Part shown: one piece after another, positions 24,069 to 33,287 of the stretch
Position numbering within the stretch: position 1 is the first letter of the stretch
How the letters are laid out: the number at the start of each line of letters is the position of its first letter
Assembly (NCBI GenBank): GCA_937998875.1
Contig: CALLBO010000090.1
Location: 1 to 38,055 of the forward strand
Reading direction: 5' to 3'
DNA length: 38,055 nt
From: an uncultured Granulosicoccaceae bacterium
GTDB taxonomy: Bacteria > Pseudomonadota > Gammaproteobacteria > Granulosicoccales > Granulosicoccaceae
Made by a program: the position numbers and the translations under genes
Notes under the pieces: model-generated
Seen by the model: only the letters and a program-made list of their open reading frames with translations
Databases searched by the model: none
What the model was told of the DNA's origin: nothing

Positions 24069-25415
24069 TTAATAAAGCGGGTCATTGATTTGTCTAAACT
24101 CTCCGCGTAGTGAGTTAGGTCGTGCCTCTGTAACTTCAACGTCAACAAATTTGCCAATCATTGATGCATCACCGGGAAAGTTCACCACCCGGTTATTTTC
24201 TGTGCGGCCAGCCATCTCTTCTTCATTGCGGGCAGATGGACGTTCAACCAATATTCGCTGCACAGTACCAACCATGGCCTGACTGATCACAGCTGCTTGC
24301 TCATTGATGGTCTTTTGAAGAATCGACAACCGGTCTTTTTTAATCTGCGCAGGTGTTTCATCATCAAGTGATGCAGCCGGTGTACCGGGACGCGCACTGT
24401 AGATAAAACTAAAAGACTGATCAAACCCTATGTCTTTAATGAGTGACATGGTCTGCTCAAAGTCAGCATCGGTCTCACCTGGAAAACCTATAATAAAGTC
24501 AGATGATATTGATATACCCGGTCGCGCTTCTTTTAACTTGCGGATTTTTGATTTGTATTCAATGCTGGTATGGCCACGCTTCATTGCGGCAAGCACACGA
24601 TCGGCACCGGACTGAACGGGCAGGTGTAGAAAAGATGCCAGCTCGGGCACATCTGCATACGCTTGTATTAAACGATCACCGAATTCAATCGGATGAGAAG
24701 TTGTAAAACGAATTCTCTCAATACCCTCCACTGCGGCAACAACAGAGATAAGTAACGCAAGATCGCAGATCTCGCCATCATCCATTTGGCCACGATAACC
24801 ATTAACATTCTGACCGAGAAGATTAACTTCACGCACGCCCTGCTCTGCTAGTGACACGACTTCTGCAATCACATCATCAAAAGGACGGGAAATTTCTTCG
24901 CCCCGGGTGTACGGCACAACACAAAAACTACAGTACTTACTACAACCTTCCATAATAGAAACAAAGGCAGTCGGGCCTTCCATACGAGGTTCCGGCAACT
25001 GATCAAATTTTTCAATGGCAGGAAAACTCACGTCCACTAACGGACGTTTCTCGAGTCGAGTGGTTTCCACCATATCGGCAAGACGATGAATGGTTTGCGG
25101 GCCAACCACCAGATCGACGAACGGCGCACGCTGCTGCAGTGCCTCACCTTCCTGACTTGCCACACAACCAGCGACGGCAATCAACACGCCATCACGTTTC
25201 TCTTTAAGCGGCCGCCAGCGTCCCAGTTGGGAGAAAACTTTCTCCTGGGCTTTTTCACGGATTGAGCAGGTGTTGACCAGCAGAATGTCTGCGTCTTCGG
25301 GATCTTCGGTTACATCGACACCGAAGCGCTCATCGAGCACGTCTATCATTTTGGCCGAGTCATACTCGTTCATCTGACAGCCGTGGGTTTTGACAAAAAC
25401 TTTTTGTCGCGTCAT
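24069..25415 (-). CDS. miaB: tRNA-2-methylthio-N6-dimethylallyladenosine synthase MiaB
   Basis: MiaB adds a methylthio group to i6A at position 37 of tRNAs. The 448 residues have the three family domains. The N-terminal UPF0004 domain has cluster cysteines C13 ([12 protein letters not shown]), C50 (NTCSIREKA) and C84 (AGCVASQ). The radical SAM core has C158-x3-C162-x2-C165 in [16 protein letters not shown]. The C-terminal TRAM domain spans about 380–445. It is the first gene of the miaB–ybeZ–ybeY–corC(–lnt) operon. A duplicated 12-base segment around the start creates a five-codon reading frame whose TGA overlaps the miaB ATG. Confidence 0.97.
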   Translation of the reverse strand: MTRQKVFVKTHGCQMNEYDSAKMIDVLDERFGVDVTEDPEDADILLVNTCSIREKAQEKVFSQLGRWRPLKEKRDGVLIAVAGCVASQEGEALQQRAPFVDLVVGPQTIHRLADMVETTRLEKRPLVDVSFPAIEKFDQLPEPRMEGPTAFVSIMEGCSKYCSFCVVPYTRGEEISRPFDDVIAEVVSLAEQGVREVNLLGQNVNGYRGQMDDGEICDLALLISVVAAVEGIERIRFTTSHPIEFGDRLIQAYADVPELASFLHLPVQSGADRVLAAMKRGHTSIEYKSKIRKLKEARPGISISSDFIIGFPGETDADFEQTMSLIKDIGFDQSFSFIYSARPGTPAASLDDETPAQIKKDRLSILQKTINEQAAVISQAMVGTVQRILVERPSARNEEEMAGRTENNRVVNFPGDASMIGKFVDVEVTEARPNSLRGEFRQINDPLY

Positions 25416-25600
25416 TTATGTCGCATCATTTATGTCGTATCGGGGTAAAACCTGCAACTACGTGGCTCCGTCATGCGTCTGGGAATAGATTCGCGGACAT
25501 TATGCCCGATCGCGGAGCATAACCGTTTTCCTCCCGTTGTTCCAATAACTACGCTTTAGAGTTCCAATAACTACTTATAAACCAGGCACTTGTGCCTAAG

Positions 25601-25628
25601 AAAAAACCCCGGACACAAGTGCCCGGGG
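25601..25628 (-). terminator. Rho-independent terminator of metK–ahcY
   Basis: Read on the minus strand, CCCCGG-G-CAC-TT-GTG-T-CCGGGG is a nearly perfect GC-rich stem (25628–25607) followed at once by TTTTTT (25606–25601). It lies 35 bases past the ahcY stop. A second small hairpin, AGGCAC-TT-GTGCCT, follows at 25584–25597. Confidence 0.9.
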
Positions 25629-25662
25629 CTACGATCACACGCTACTTAGGATGGTACCGGCT

Positions 25663-26973
25663 TTAGTAACGGTAGTGCTCTGGCTTGTAAGGACCATCCT
25701 GATCCATACCCAGATACTTGGCCTGCTCCGTGTTCAGCTCAGTGAGCTTGGCACCGATTTTATCAAGGTGCAGTCTTGCTACTTTTTCGTCCAACTGCTT
25801 CGGCAACACGTGCACACCGATATCGTACTGGTCAGCGCGCTCCCACAACTCGATCTGAGCCAGCACCTGATTGGTAAAAGACGCCGACATCACAAAGCTA
25901 GGGTGACCGGTTGCACAACCAAGATTTACCAGTCGACCTTCCGCCAGCAAGGTAATGCGTTTGCCGTCTGGAAAAATGATGTGATCAACCTGCGGCTTGA
26001 TGTTGTCCCACTCGTATTGCTTGAGGCTGGCAACATCGATCTCGTTATCAAAGTGACCAATGTTACAAACGATAGCTTCGTTCTTCATTTTGGCCATGTG
26101 ATCGTGGTTAATTACGTTCACATTACCTGTGGTGGTCACGAAGATCTCACCCTGGTCTGCAACGTCATCCATCGTCACAACACGGTAGCCTTCCATTGCA
26201 GCCTGCAATGCACAGATAGGATCGATCTCGGTCACCATCACTGTTGCACCCATACCGCGAAATGCCTGTGCACATCCTTTACCGACATCTCCATAACCAA
26301 GAACAACGCAAATCTTACCGGCAATCATCACATCAGTCGCACGCTTGATACCGTCAAGTAGTGACTCACGGCAACCATACAGATTATCGAATTTTGATTT
26401 GGTAACAGAATCATTAACGTTGATCGCTGGAATTTTTAGAGTTCCTTCACGAGCCATTTCATAAAGACGATGTACGCCTGTGGTTGTCTCTTCAGACAGC
26501 CCTTTAATGTCTGTCAACATTTCCGGGTATTTGTCATGAATGATCTGCGTTACATCACCCCCGTCGTCAAGAATCAGGTTTGGCTTCCAGCCGTCCGGGC
26601 CTTCAAGCGTCTGCTCAATACACCACCAGAATTCTTCATCAGTTTCACCTTTCCATGCAAAGACAGGGATACCCTGATCGGCAATCGCAGATGCTGCGTG
26701 ATCCTGAGTAGAGAAGATATTGCAGGAAGACCAGCGTACGGTTGCACCCAGTGCCACCAGTGTTTCAATTAACACGGCAGTCTGGATAGTCATGTGTAGA
26801 CAACCGACGATGCGCGCTCCTTCAAGTGGCTTCTTGCCAGCGTACTCTTCACGAATAGCCATCAAGCCGGGCATTTCCGACTCTGCAACTCTGATTTCTT
26901 TATGACCCCACTCAGCGAGTGAGATATCAGCAACTTTGTAGTCGCCGCTTAGATTTTCTGCTGCTTGTCCCAT
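25663..26973 (-). CDS. ahcY: Adenosylhomocysteinase (S-adenosylhomocysteine hydrolase)
   Basis: This enzyme splits S-adenosylhomocysteine into adenosine and homocysteine, relieving product inhibition of methyltransferases. The 436 residues have a substrate region near the start ([17 protein letters not shown], with the AVTKS-like [19 protein letters not shown] around 195–210), the NAD-binding glycine-rich loop [15 protein letters not shown] near 225–240, and the diagnostic C-terminus YKPEHYRY. The ribosome-binding site AAGGA precedes the ATG by eight bases. It lies 82 bases downstream of metK on the same strand, with the operon terminator behind it. Tight grouping with metK indicates one methyl-cycle unit. 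Confidence 0.97.
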   Translation of the reverse strand: MGQAAENLSGDYKVADISLAEWGHKEIRVAESEMPGLMAIREEYAGKKPLEGARIVGCLHMTIQTAVLIETLVALGATVRWSSCNIFSTQDHAASAIADQGIPVFAWKGETDEEFWWCIEQTLEGPDGWKPNLILDDGGDVTQIIHDKYPEMLTDIKGLSEETTTGVHRLYEMAREGTLKIPAINVNDSVTKSKFDNLYGCRESLLDGIKRATDVMIAGKICVVLGYGDVGKGCAQAFRGMGATVMVTEIDPICALQAAMEGYRVVTMDDVADQGEIFVTTTGNVNVINHDHMAKMKNEAIVCNIGHFDNEIDVASLKQYEWDNIKPQVDHIIFPDGKRITLLAEGRLVNLGCATGHPSFVMSASFTNQVLAQIELWERADQYDIGVHVLPKQLDEKVARLHLDKIGAKLTELNTEQAKYLGMDQDGPYKPEHYRY

Positions 26974-27009
26974 TACGGTTAATCCTTAAAAAATAGTATA
27001 ATTGTTAAA

Positions 27010-27040
27010 AGCCTTGCAACCTGAATCAGCTGCAAGGTTT
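27010..27040 (-). terminator. Hairpin in the metK–ahcY spacer, possible attenuator
   Basis: On the minus strand CCTTGCA and TGCAAGG form a perfect 7-base stem, with inner CTG/CAG pairs, followed by CTTTTAAC. It lies between the metK stop and the ahcY ATG. It could reduce read-through or stabilise the upstream message. No known S-adenosylhomocysteine riboswitch core was seen. Confidence 0.4.
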
Positions 27041-27055
27041 GAATATGTATGCCAA

Positions 27056-28216
27056 CTATGCGTTGCGAAGCGCATCAGCCTTGTCGGTATTTTCCCAGGT
27101 AAAGCCTTCATTTTCGCGACCAAAGTGTCCATAGGCGGCGGTCTTTCTGTACTTGATTTTGTCTGCATTCAAAAGATCAAGCATGGTCAGAATGCCGTAA
27201 GGGCGCAGGTCAAAATGCTCACGCACAAGCTCTGTGATCTTTTCATCATCCATAGTGCCGGTACCGAATGTCTCTACCATGATCGAGGTAGGCTCGGCCA
27301 CACCAATGGCGTAAGACACTTGAATTTCACAACGCTCAGCAAGACCGGCTGCGACTATGTTCTTCGCAACGTATCGACCTGCATAGGCCGCCGAGCGATC
27401 AACCTTTGATGGATCTTTACCAGAGAAAGCCCCACCACCGTGACGTGCAGCACCACCATAAGTATCAACAATGATCTTACGACCGGTTAAGCCCGCATCA
27501 CCCATCGGCCCACCGACAACGAAAGCACCCGTCGGATTGATGTGATACTTGGTATCTGCGTGCAACCAACCAGTTGGCTCAAGAATCGGCTTGATAACGT
27601 TTTCCATAATCGCTTCATGCAAGTCACTCTGCTTAGTGTCTGCAGAATGCTGAGTGGAAAGAACCACCGCATCGATGCCTGCGACCTTGCCATCGGTGTA
27701 CTTAAAGCTCACCTGACTCTTGGCATCCGGGCGCAACCAGTCTGCGCCGGCACGACGATACTCAGCATGCTTTTCAACCAGACGATGCGCATAAGTGATT
27801 GGCGCGGGCATCAGTACATCGGTTTCATTAGTGGCATAACCAAACATCAAGCCCTGATCCCCTGCACCCTGATCTTCCGGTCGTGATCGATCCACACCCT
27901 GATTAATGTCAGGGGACTGCACGCCGATTGCTGTCATGACCGCGCAGGTGTCACAGTCAAAACCCATCGCAGAGTCGGTGTAACCAATCTCCCGGATGGT
28001 ATCGCGAATAACCTTTTCATAATCAGGCTGGGCAGTGGTGGTGATCTCACCCGCAATCATTGCGAGCCCTGTCTTGAACACAGTTTCACAAGCCACACGG
28101 GCGTGCTTATCCTCAGCCAGAATCGCATCGAGGACCGCATCAGAAACCTGATCAGACATCTTGTCCGGATGCCCTTCGGACACCGACTCAGAGGTAAAAA
28201 TGTGTTCCTTAGTCAT
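27056..28216 (-). CDS. metK: Methionine adenosyltransferase (S-adenosylmethionine synthetase)
   Basis: MetK makes S-adenosylmethionine from methionine and ATP; it is cytoplasmic, usually a tetramer. The 386 residues are standard. Signatures include [17 protein letters not shown] near residue 15, the [12 protein letters not shown] motif near 120 and [19 protein letters not shown] near 260. It is the promoter-proximal gene of the metK–ahcY operon. A TATAAT box about 80 bases upstream, overlapped on its –35 side by a 16-base palindrome, points to repressor control. The ribosome-binding site before ATG 28216 is weak. Confidence 0.97.
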   Translation of the reverse strand: MTKEHIFTSESVSEGHPDKMSDQVSDAVLDAILAEDKHARVACETVFKTGLAMIAGEITTTAQPDYEKVIRDTIREIGYTDSAMGFDCDTCAVMTAIGVQSPDINQGVDRSRPEDQGAGDQGLMFGYATNETDVLMPAPITYAHRLVEKHAEYRRAGADWLRPDAKSQVSFKYTDGKVAGIDAVVLSTQHSADTKQSDLHEAIMENVIKPILEPTGWLHADTKYHINPTGAFVVGGPMGDAGLTGRKIIVDTYGGAARHGGGAFSGKDPSKVDRSAAYAGRYVAKNIVAAGLAERCEIQVSYAIGVAEPTSIMVETFGTGTMDDEKITELVREHFDLRPYGILTMLDLLNADKIKYRKTAAYGHFGRENEGFTWENTDKADALRNA

Positions 28217-28296
28217 TGAATAAATAGTCTCTACTTAGATGAATTCGTATGTGCCAACGCCGTATATACGAGCGGGTAGCCCATCAAGCGTGCAAA

Positions 28297-28332
28297 ATTA
28301 TAGTTCAGATGCACTCATAAAGATATCTTTAT
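28297..28332 (-). promoter_or_regulatory. metK promoter with palindromic operator
   Basis: Read on the minus strand, a perfect TATAAT lies at 28302–28297. The –35 position falls inside ATAAAGATATCTTTAT (28317–28332), a perfect 16-base palindrome. Control of methyl-cycle genes by SahR-type ArsR-family repressors through AT-rich GATATC-centred palindromes is known in Proteobacteria as I recall it. Assigning this site to such a regulator is inference; no regulator gene is in the window. Confidence 0.6.
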
Positions 28333-28562
28333 ATCGTTATGTATGCGCCGCTGACTTATTAGCAAAATACTGCCCTATTGTGACTTGCTACAAGCAAAAC
28401 TGTGAACTGATTCTCCAATTGATTGCGGTAAACGAATTTCAATCCGGCGAAAGAGGCAAGACCAAAACCGAAAATACGGGCTCGACAGTGAGCCGGTTCG
28501 TTGACAATCTTTATTCGTCATGACAATAATTCATTATCATGGCGCATTGGAAGTGGAATCAG

Positions 28563-30593
28563 ATGCTTAACTCCCGATTCGCAGCACTTCTGCTGCTGAC
28601 CTTCGTCTACTCTGGTGCAAACGCCAGCGCGCTGGTCTCGGGCACTATCAGCAACAACTCAGGCAGCGCGCTGGCCCACATTACCGTTGCTCTTGTCAGC
28701 GATCAGTCCGGCGACTCTCTGATTCAACAGACCGACGCTTTCGGCAGATACCTCTTTCCGACCGTTACCAGCGGCACCTATCAGCTTACTTTTTCAGACC
28801 AAAACTTCATTACCTATGTCGACGATGATCCGGTGCCTGACGAAGGCACAATCTATCTCGATGCCGTTTGGCCGCAAACAATTAATCTGTCGGATGGTCA
28901 GAGCCTTGATCTCGGTGACTTTTCACTGTCTCGCACAGACAGCACCGACAGCCGCCAAAGCAATGCAGCAGTAACCAACTGTACAAGCTACGGAGACCAT
29001 CAATCACCTCAAACGCTGGCCTATGCAATCGCTAACGCCCGCAATATAAACATCGAATGCTCAGGTACTATTTCAGTACCCGAACTCACCATAACCAAAG
29101 ACGTAGAAATCACTTCATCAGCAGAGGTTGCATTTGAAGCTGCAGGTTTCAACAGGATATTCCGTGTGCTACCAGGAGTAACCCTGCAGGTCAGCGGAAT
29201 AGATTTAACCAATGGTGACTTTACCGACGGCCTTGCACTGCAGAACATGGGCACAACTACTCTTGAGAACGCCGGGATTACAGGCCATACCGGCAACAGC
29301 GCTGCCGTCGTGAATCGAGGAACGCTAACGCTTCGCAACATTCGCCAATACCGCAACTCTATTCTGTATGACTCTGTACTTACAAACACAGGCGTTATAA
29401 CGGGCACTGATGTATTGATTGAAAGCCACGTCTCCAGCGCCGGGCCAGTAATAACAAACAATGGCAGAATTGAGCTGAGGAACTGCCAGATTAGCGGCAT
29501 GGGTACTAACAACGTTTGGTCGATTAACAACAACCCTGAATCGACACTCAAGTTATTCAACTGCACATTGACACGAAGCAGCAGCCCGTTTTCAAACCAG
29601 GGAACACTCGAGATATACGACTCATCTATAGATGCCAATGACGGTGATCAGGGTGTGATTGAGAGTAGTGGTGTACTGAAGATAGGCGGCACAAGTATTA
29701 CTAACAACGATGTGTATGGCGGCATTATCAATAACGAAGGGGATGCCGTTATCATCAACAGTACCATCAGTGGCAATAGCGCCGGTGCGGGGCTGTTCGA
29801 CGATGGTAGCGCCGGCGTTATCAGCAATAGCGGTCTGATGCAGATAACGACAAGCACGATCACCAGCAATACGCACCGGATTGCAGGGGATCATCAACTT
29901 GGTAACTCAGGTCAGCTCACAATTTCCAACTCGATCATAAGTGGCGTTGCGGGAGGAACAGAGTGCGGCGGAATAGCGGCGGTTCAATCACTTGGCCACA
30001 ACGTACACACCGACGGTACCTGCGGCAACGCACAACAAACGGATATTCCGTTTGGCAACCCGGGCCTACTGGCACTTGCAGATAACGGTGGCTTAGGTAA
30101 AACCCATGCGCTGCAACCAGGCAGTGATGCGATTGATGCCGGTAACTGCGGGAATGGTGCTACCGCTAAAGATCAACGTGGCATATCACGCCCGCAGGGC
30201 AACGCCTGTGATATCGGAGCGTATGAAGTAACCGCAAGCGCGACCGACCCCGAGCCAGAAGAACAGCCGGTGGATGATGATCCGCAAAATGCCGACAATC
30301 AATCCAACAATGACAACAACCAGACAAACCCAGATCAACCGTTGGTAGATCAACCCTCAGTAGACAATAGCCAGCAAGATTCCAGCAAGATGCAAGACTC
30401 TGCATTGACTAGTGCCAACAATGACACCGGTACCGCCCCGGACACTGACTCCAACGAGGTCAATGCAGGTGAGTTTACTCAAAACTCTGGCGAAGGTTCA
30501 GGGGGAGGCACAGCGGGTTCAGGCTTTTTGCTGATGCTCACTCTGATGTTATTGCTTAGTTCAAGATCGATCATTATTCGCCAAAGTCGTTAA
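28563..30593 (+). CDS. Secreted right-handed beta-helix protein with choice-of-anchor Q-like domain
   Basis: A large exported protein of about 676 residues. A clear signal peptide (FAALLLLTFVYSGANA) opens it. Next is a carboxypeptidase-regulatory-like fold (SGTISNNSGSALAHITVAL to about residue 120). A CSLREAI-like entry (LAYAIANARNINIECSGTI) leads into a long asparagine-rich parallel beta-helix (about 150–480). A choice-of-anchor Q-like segment follows (GNPGLLALADNGGLGKTHAL, then QRGISRPQGNACDIGAYE). A D/N/Q-rich linker ends in SGGGTAGSG, a hydrophobic helix and basic residues, which is a GlyGly-CTERM-like sorting tail. ATG 28563 is preferred to ATG 28539 because it has a purine-rich site (GGAAGTGGA) and a cleaner signal peptide. 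A surface adhesin or polysaccharide-related role is possible; the ligand is unknown. Confidence 0.8.
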   Translation: MLNSRFAALLLLTFVYSGANASALVSGTISNNSGSALAHITVALVSDQSGDSLIQQTDAFGRYLFPTVTSGTYQLTFSDQNFITYVDDDPVPDEGTIYLDAVWPQTINLSDGQSLDLGDFSLSRTDSTDSRQSNAAVTNCTSYGDHQSPQTLAYAIANARNINIECSGTISVPELTITKDVEITSSAEVAFEAAGFNRIFRVLPGVTLQVSGIDLTNGDFTDGLALQNMGTTTLENAGITGHTGNSAAVVNRGTLTLRNIRQYRNSILYDSVLTNTGVITGTDVLIESHVSSAGPVITNNGRIELRNCQISGMGTNNVWSINNNPESTLKLFNCTLTRSSSPFSNQGTLEIYDSSIDANDGDQGVIESSGVLKIGGTSITNNDVYGGIINNEGDAVIINSTISGNSAGAGLFDDGSAGVISNSGLMQITTSTITSNTHRIAGDHQLGNSGQLTISNSIISGVAGGTECGGIAAVQSLGHNVHTDGTCGNAQQTDIPFGNPGLLALADNGGLGKTHALQPGSDAIDAGNCGNGATAKDQRGISRPQGNACDIGAYEVTASATDPEPEEQPVDDDPQNADNQSNNDNNQTNPDQPLVDQPSVDNSQQDSSKMQDSALTSANNDTGTAPDTDSNEVNAGEFTQNSGEGSGGGTAGSGFLLMLTLMLLLSSRSIIIRQSR

Positions 30594-30703
30594 AGCACCA
30601 GGTATTTTATGAAGCGCATACCAGCTGAAGCAACGAGTCCCACGCTTGTCCACTGCGATCAAATAAGTTAGCGTGTTCAGCATTTTTGATTTGAGGTTTC
30701 GCC

Positions 30704-31438
30704 GTGCCCCTCTTTGGACTCACTACCCTGTTTGCAGTTATCGCTATCATTCACGCGATAAAGACTGGCCGAAATCAACTATGGATCTCCGCCCTGTTGT
30801 TTCTACCGGGCCTGGGTGTCATTGCTTATTTGATTGTTGAAGTACTTCCAGAGTTGGCCGGAGGCAGAGCCGGCCGCTCTGCTTCACGTACTGTAGGCAA
30901 CGTAATCAACCCGAACAAATCGCTTGATGAAGCAAAACGCGAATACGCAATCTCTGCCACTGCAAGAAATGCTGTCGAGCTGGCTGATGCCTATAGCGAA
31001 AAAGAGCAATACGCAGAAGCCTCAAAACTATATCGCAAAGCGCTTACCGGATTAAACGAACACAACCCCGACACTATGCACAAACTCGCCGCCAGTGAGT
31101 TCGAGTTAAGTAACTACGAAGAAGTAAATTCACTGCTGGATTCACTGATTGAAAAAAATCCGGACTACAAAAACCAGGATGCTCATCTTCTGTATGCACG
31201 TACACAGGAAGCACTCGGTAATCATGAGTCAGCCACTGAAGAATACGAAACGCTTATCAAATACTACACCGGCCCGGAACCACACTATCGATACGGAATG
31301 ATGCTTACCGAGTTAAACAACCACGACCGCGCGCAGGAAGTATTTAAAAGCGTAATCGAAAAGGCAGACTTATCACCTAAGCACTATCGCTCTATGCACA
31401 AGGAATGGATCACAAAGTCTCGCGCGCAGATTCAATAG
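30704..31438 (+). CDS. Membrane-anchored tetratricopeptide repeat protein
   Basis: A 244-residue protein. Two N-terminal hydrophobic helices (FGLTTLFAVIAIIHAI and LWISALLFLPGLGVIAYLIV, residues 3–46) resemble a PLDc_N-type anchor. From about residue 75 on there are four or so TPR units, for example AVELADAYSEKEQYAEASKLY and ARTQEALGNHESATEEYETL. The helical repeats would face the cytoplasm and scaffold other proteins; no enzyme motif is present. The start is GTG 30704. The gene stands alone, 110 bases after the beta-helix gene, and is followed by the REP-like hairpin. The partner is unknown. Confidence 0.75.
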   Translation: MPLFGLTTLFAVIAIIHAIKTGRNQLWISALLFLPGLGVIAYLIVEVLPELAGGRAGRSASRTVGNVINPNKSLDEAKREYAISATARNAVELADAYSEKEQYAEASKLYRKALTGLNEHNPDTMHKLAASEFELSNYEEVNSLLDSLIEKNPDYKNQDAHLLYARTQEALGNHESATEEYETLIKYYTGPEPHYRYGMMLTELNNHDRAQEVFKSVIEKADLSPKHYRSMHKEWITKSRAQIQ

Positions 31439-31464
31439 CCACTTGTATAGTAAGGTGCGGGTTT

Positions 31465-31544
31465 CGCAGGGGGATAAGCGAGAGCGCATCCAACTATGCA
31501 TGAGCGTCATCGGTGGATGCGCCTCCGGCTTATCCCCCCTACGG
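31465..31544. repeat. REP-like inverted doublet behind the TPR gene
   Basis: A plus-oriented copy (GCAGGGGGATAAGCGAGAG followed by CGCATCCA, 31466–31492) and a minus-oriented copy (GGTGGATGCGCC followed by TCCGGCTTATCCCCCCTACGG, 31512–31544) face each other over about 20 bases. Together they can fold into a long imperfect hairpin between the TPR gene and ssb. These are the same units as at the left end of the window. Confidence 0.8.
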
Positions 31545-31646
31545 TTACCTGTGCTGCGGCTGGAGCATTACTATCGATCCTTCTGGCTTACTTAGCCGCG
31601 CAGCGTGAAAATATCTAACCGCTGAAGCACGAGAATAATAGAAGCC

Positions 31647-32114
31647 TTAAAACGGAATATCATCATCAAAGTTTATATCCGGCCCACCAGCCGCAGCCGG
31701 TGCCGTAGCAGGTGCATTACTTTTAGCGGCCGGTGGATCCATGGGAGCGGTTGACTGAAAATCACCACCACCGCCACCTTTACCACCAAGCATTTGCATT
31801 TCATTGGCAACCACTTCTGTGGTGTATTTATCCTGACCGTCTTTGTCCTGCCATTTGCGGGTTTGTAGTCGACCTTCGACGTACACTTGCGATCCTTTGG
31901 TAAGATACTGTTCGACAATCTCTGCAAGCCGATTAAAAAATACTACCCGGTGCCATTCGGTTTTTTCCTGCCGCTGGCCGGTGTTCTTATCCATCCAGGA
32001 TTCTGAAGTGGCGATACTGATTGTCGCAACCCGCGAGCCTGTGTTTGTGGCACGCACTTCCGGGTCGTTCCCCAGATTGCCTACTAAAATAACTTTGTTG
32101 ATACCTCTGGCCAT
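31647..32114 (-). CDS. ssb: Single-stranded DNA-binding protein
   Basis: SSB coats single-stranded DNA in replication, repair and recombination. The 155 residues have the OB-fold domain at about 1–110 ([59 protein letters not shown]), a glycine/proline/alanine-rich linker, and the acidic protein-docking tip DDDIPF at the C-terminus. It is divergent from the TauE/SafE gene. uvrA, its common neighbour, is not adjacent, and no full LexA box was found upstream. Confidence 0.97.
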   Translation of the reverse strand: MARGINKVILVGNLGNDPEVRATNTGSRVATISIATSESWMDKNTGQRQEKTEWHRVVFFNRLAEIVEQYLTKGSQVYVEGRLQTRKWQDKDGQDKYTTEVVANEMQMLGGKGGGGGDFQSTAPMDPPAAKSNAPATAPAAAGGPDINFDDDIPF

Positions 32115-32340
32115 TGGCTCACTCCGACGATTTTCAAAATGCGCGAATACATAGCTGTGGTGCTACAGTACGCCACCCGCGCGGTCTATCCCACTATGAT
32201 AAGTAAAATCGTGCAATTCTTCTTTTTAATTTTTCAATCAGCCCGGGAGTCGGCAAGAGTGTTTCAAAGCAGGCAACACAACGCCCAACGTCGTTACAGT
32301 TGCCAGTGCTAATCTCAGATGTGAAAGGCAGCTACCGATA

Positions 32341-33105
32341 ATGCCGCTGGATAATCTGGCCGTGGACACCATCCTATGGTGCACTTTCGCCCTCGCCTGC
32401 GGAGGGTTGATAAAGGGTACGCTCGGCGTAGGCACCCCATTACTGACGGTGCCGATGATGGTTTTGGTGATGCCTGCGCAGAGTGCAGTGACGCTGATGG
32501 CAATTCCGATCGTGGTTGCGAACCTTTGGCAGGCTGCAGACGCACCTGATATTAGATCGGTGATTGGTCGGTTCTGGCCAACTGCAGCAGCACTGCTGCT
32601 CGGCACCATGATCGGCGCGCGCATTCTCTATGTTGTTGATGAACGTACACTGCTGTTTCTGGTCGGGGTTTGCGTCATCACCTTTACCTTGTTGCAGGTT
32701 TCTTCGTTCAAGCTGCAACTCGGGCCGCGTTGGGTAAAGCCGGGAGGCGTTGTCTTCGGCACCCTGTCCGGAATCATCGGCGGAATATCATCGATGTTCG
32801 GACCGATGCTGATCGTGTACATGATGTCGCTCAAAAATCTAAGCAAAGACGAGTTCGTCAGCGCGATCAGCTTTCTTTATGTCTGCGCGGTTGTACCCTG
32901 GGCAATTTCGTTGTTTTTGGTGGGGTTGTTACGCGGCCCGTTGCTTTGGGGCTCGCTGGCTGCAATTGTACCGGTGACCCTGGGTATGGTGCTCGGCCAG
33001 CAGCTGCGCCGGAAAATCAGTGAAGCGCGATTTCAGCACCTTATGTTATTGATTTTACTCATTTCCGGCTCCAGCATGATGTGGCGAGCATGGTCGGTCG
33101 GGTAG
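32341..33105 (+). CDS. Sulfite exporter TauE/SafE family membrane protein
   Basis: An inner-membrane permease of 254 residues with about eight hydrophobic segments. The two-fold internal repeat of the family is visible: GGLIKGTLGVGTPLLTVPMM near residue 21 and FGTLSGIIGGISSMFGPMLIVYMM near 138, each with the glycine–proline turn typical of the fold. Substrates of characterised members are sulfite, sulfoacetate and related anions; the one here cannot be told. It stands upstream of the tct operon on the same strand but with a 182-base gap and an intervening palindrome, so a separate transcript is likely. Confidence 0.88.
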   Translation: MPLDNLAVDTILWCTFALACGGLIKGTLGVGTPLLTVPMMVLVMPAQSAVTLMAIPIVVANLWQAADAPDIRSVIGRFWPTAAALLLGTMIGARILYVVDERTLLFLVGVCVITFTLLQVSSFKLQLGPRWVKPGGVVFGTLSGIIGGISSMFGPMLIVYMMSLKNLSKDEFVSAISFLYVCAVVPWAISLFLVGLLRGPLLWGSLAAIVPVTLGMVLGQQLRRKISEARFQHLMLLILLISGSSMMWRAWSVG

Positions 33106-33203
33106 TCAGAATCCAAGACAATTCGACTTTCCCGCCATTCAAAGGCGCACTTTCGAAACAACCGGATTGACAGCGCGTGGCGGTAAAGATACGGTCTTCG
33201 CAG

Positions 33204-33219
33204 TAGTACATATGTACTA
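33204..33219. promoter_or_regulatory. Perfect 16-base palindrome upstream of tctC
   Basis: TAGTACATATGTACTA is perfectly self-complementary and lies 68 bases before the tctC ATG. Its placement suggests an operator for the transporter operon. No regulator gene is in the window, so the family that binds it is unknown. Confidence 0.4.
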
Positions 33220-33287
33220 ATACATAGCAGTGATTAATTATCCGATTGTGGTGCTGCAACGACTACCGCCTGGAGGCAACCCTTAAC

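Noticed and set aside
26974..27055. S-adenosylhomocysteine or S-adenosylmethionine riboswitch ahead of ahcY
   Set aside because: Only 82 bases are available and the hairpin present lacks the conserved cores of those riboswitches that I know.
28239..28523. 94-residue plus-strand frame between metK and the beta-helix gene
   Set aside because: It runs over the metK promoter and palindrome, has no recognisable domain and no ribosome-binding site.
32115..32340. LexA box between ssb and the TauE/SafE gene
   Set aside because: CTGTGGTGCTACAG has the right ends but a 6-base spacer where LexA needs 8.
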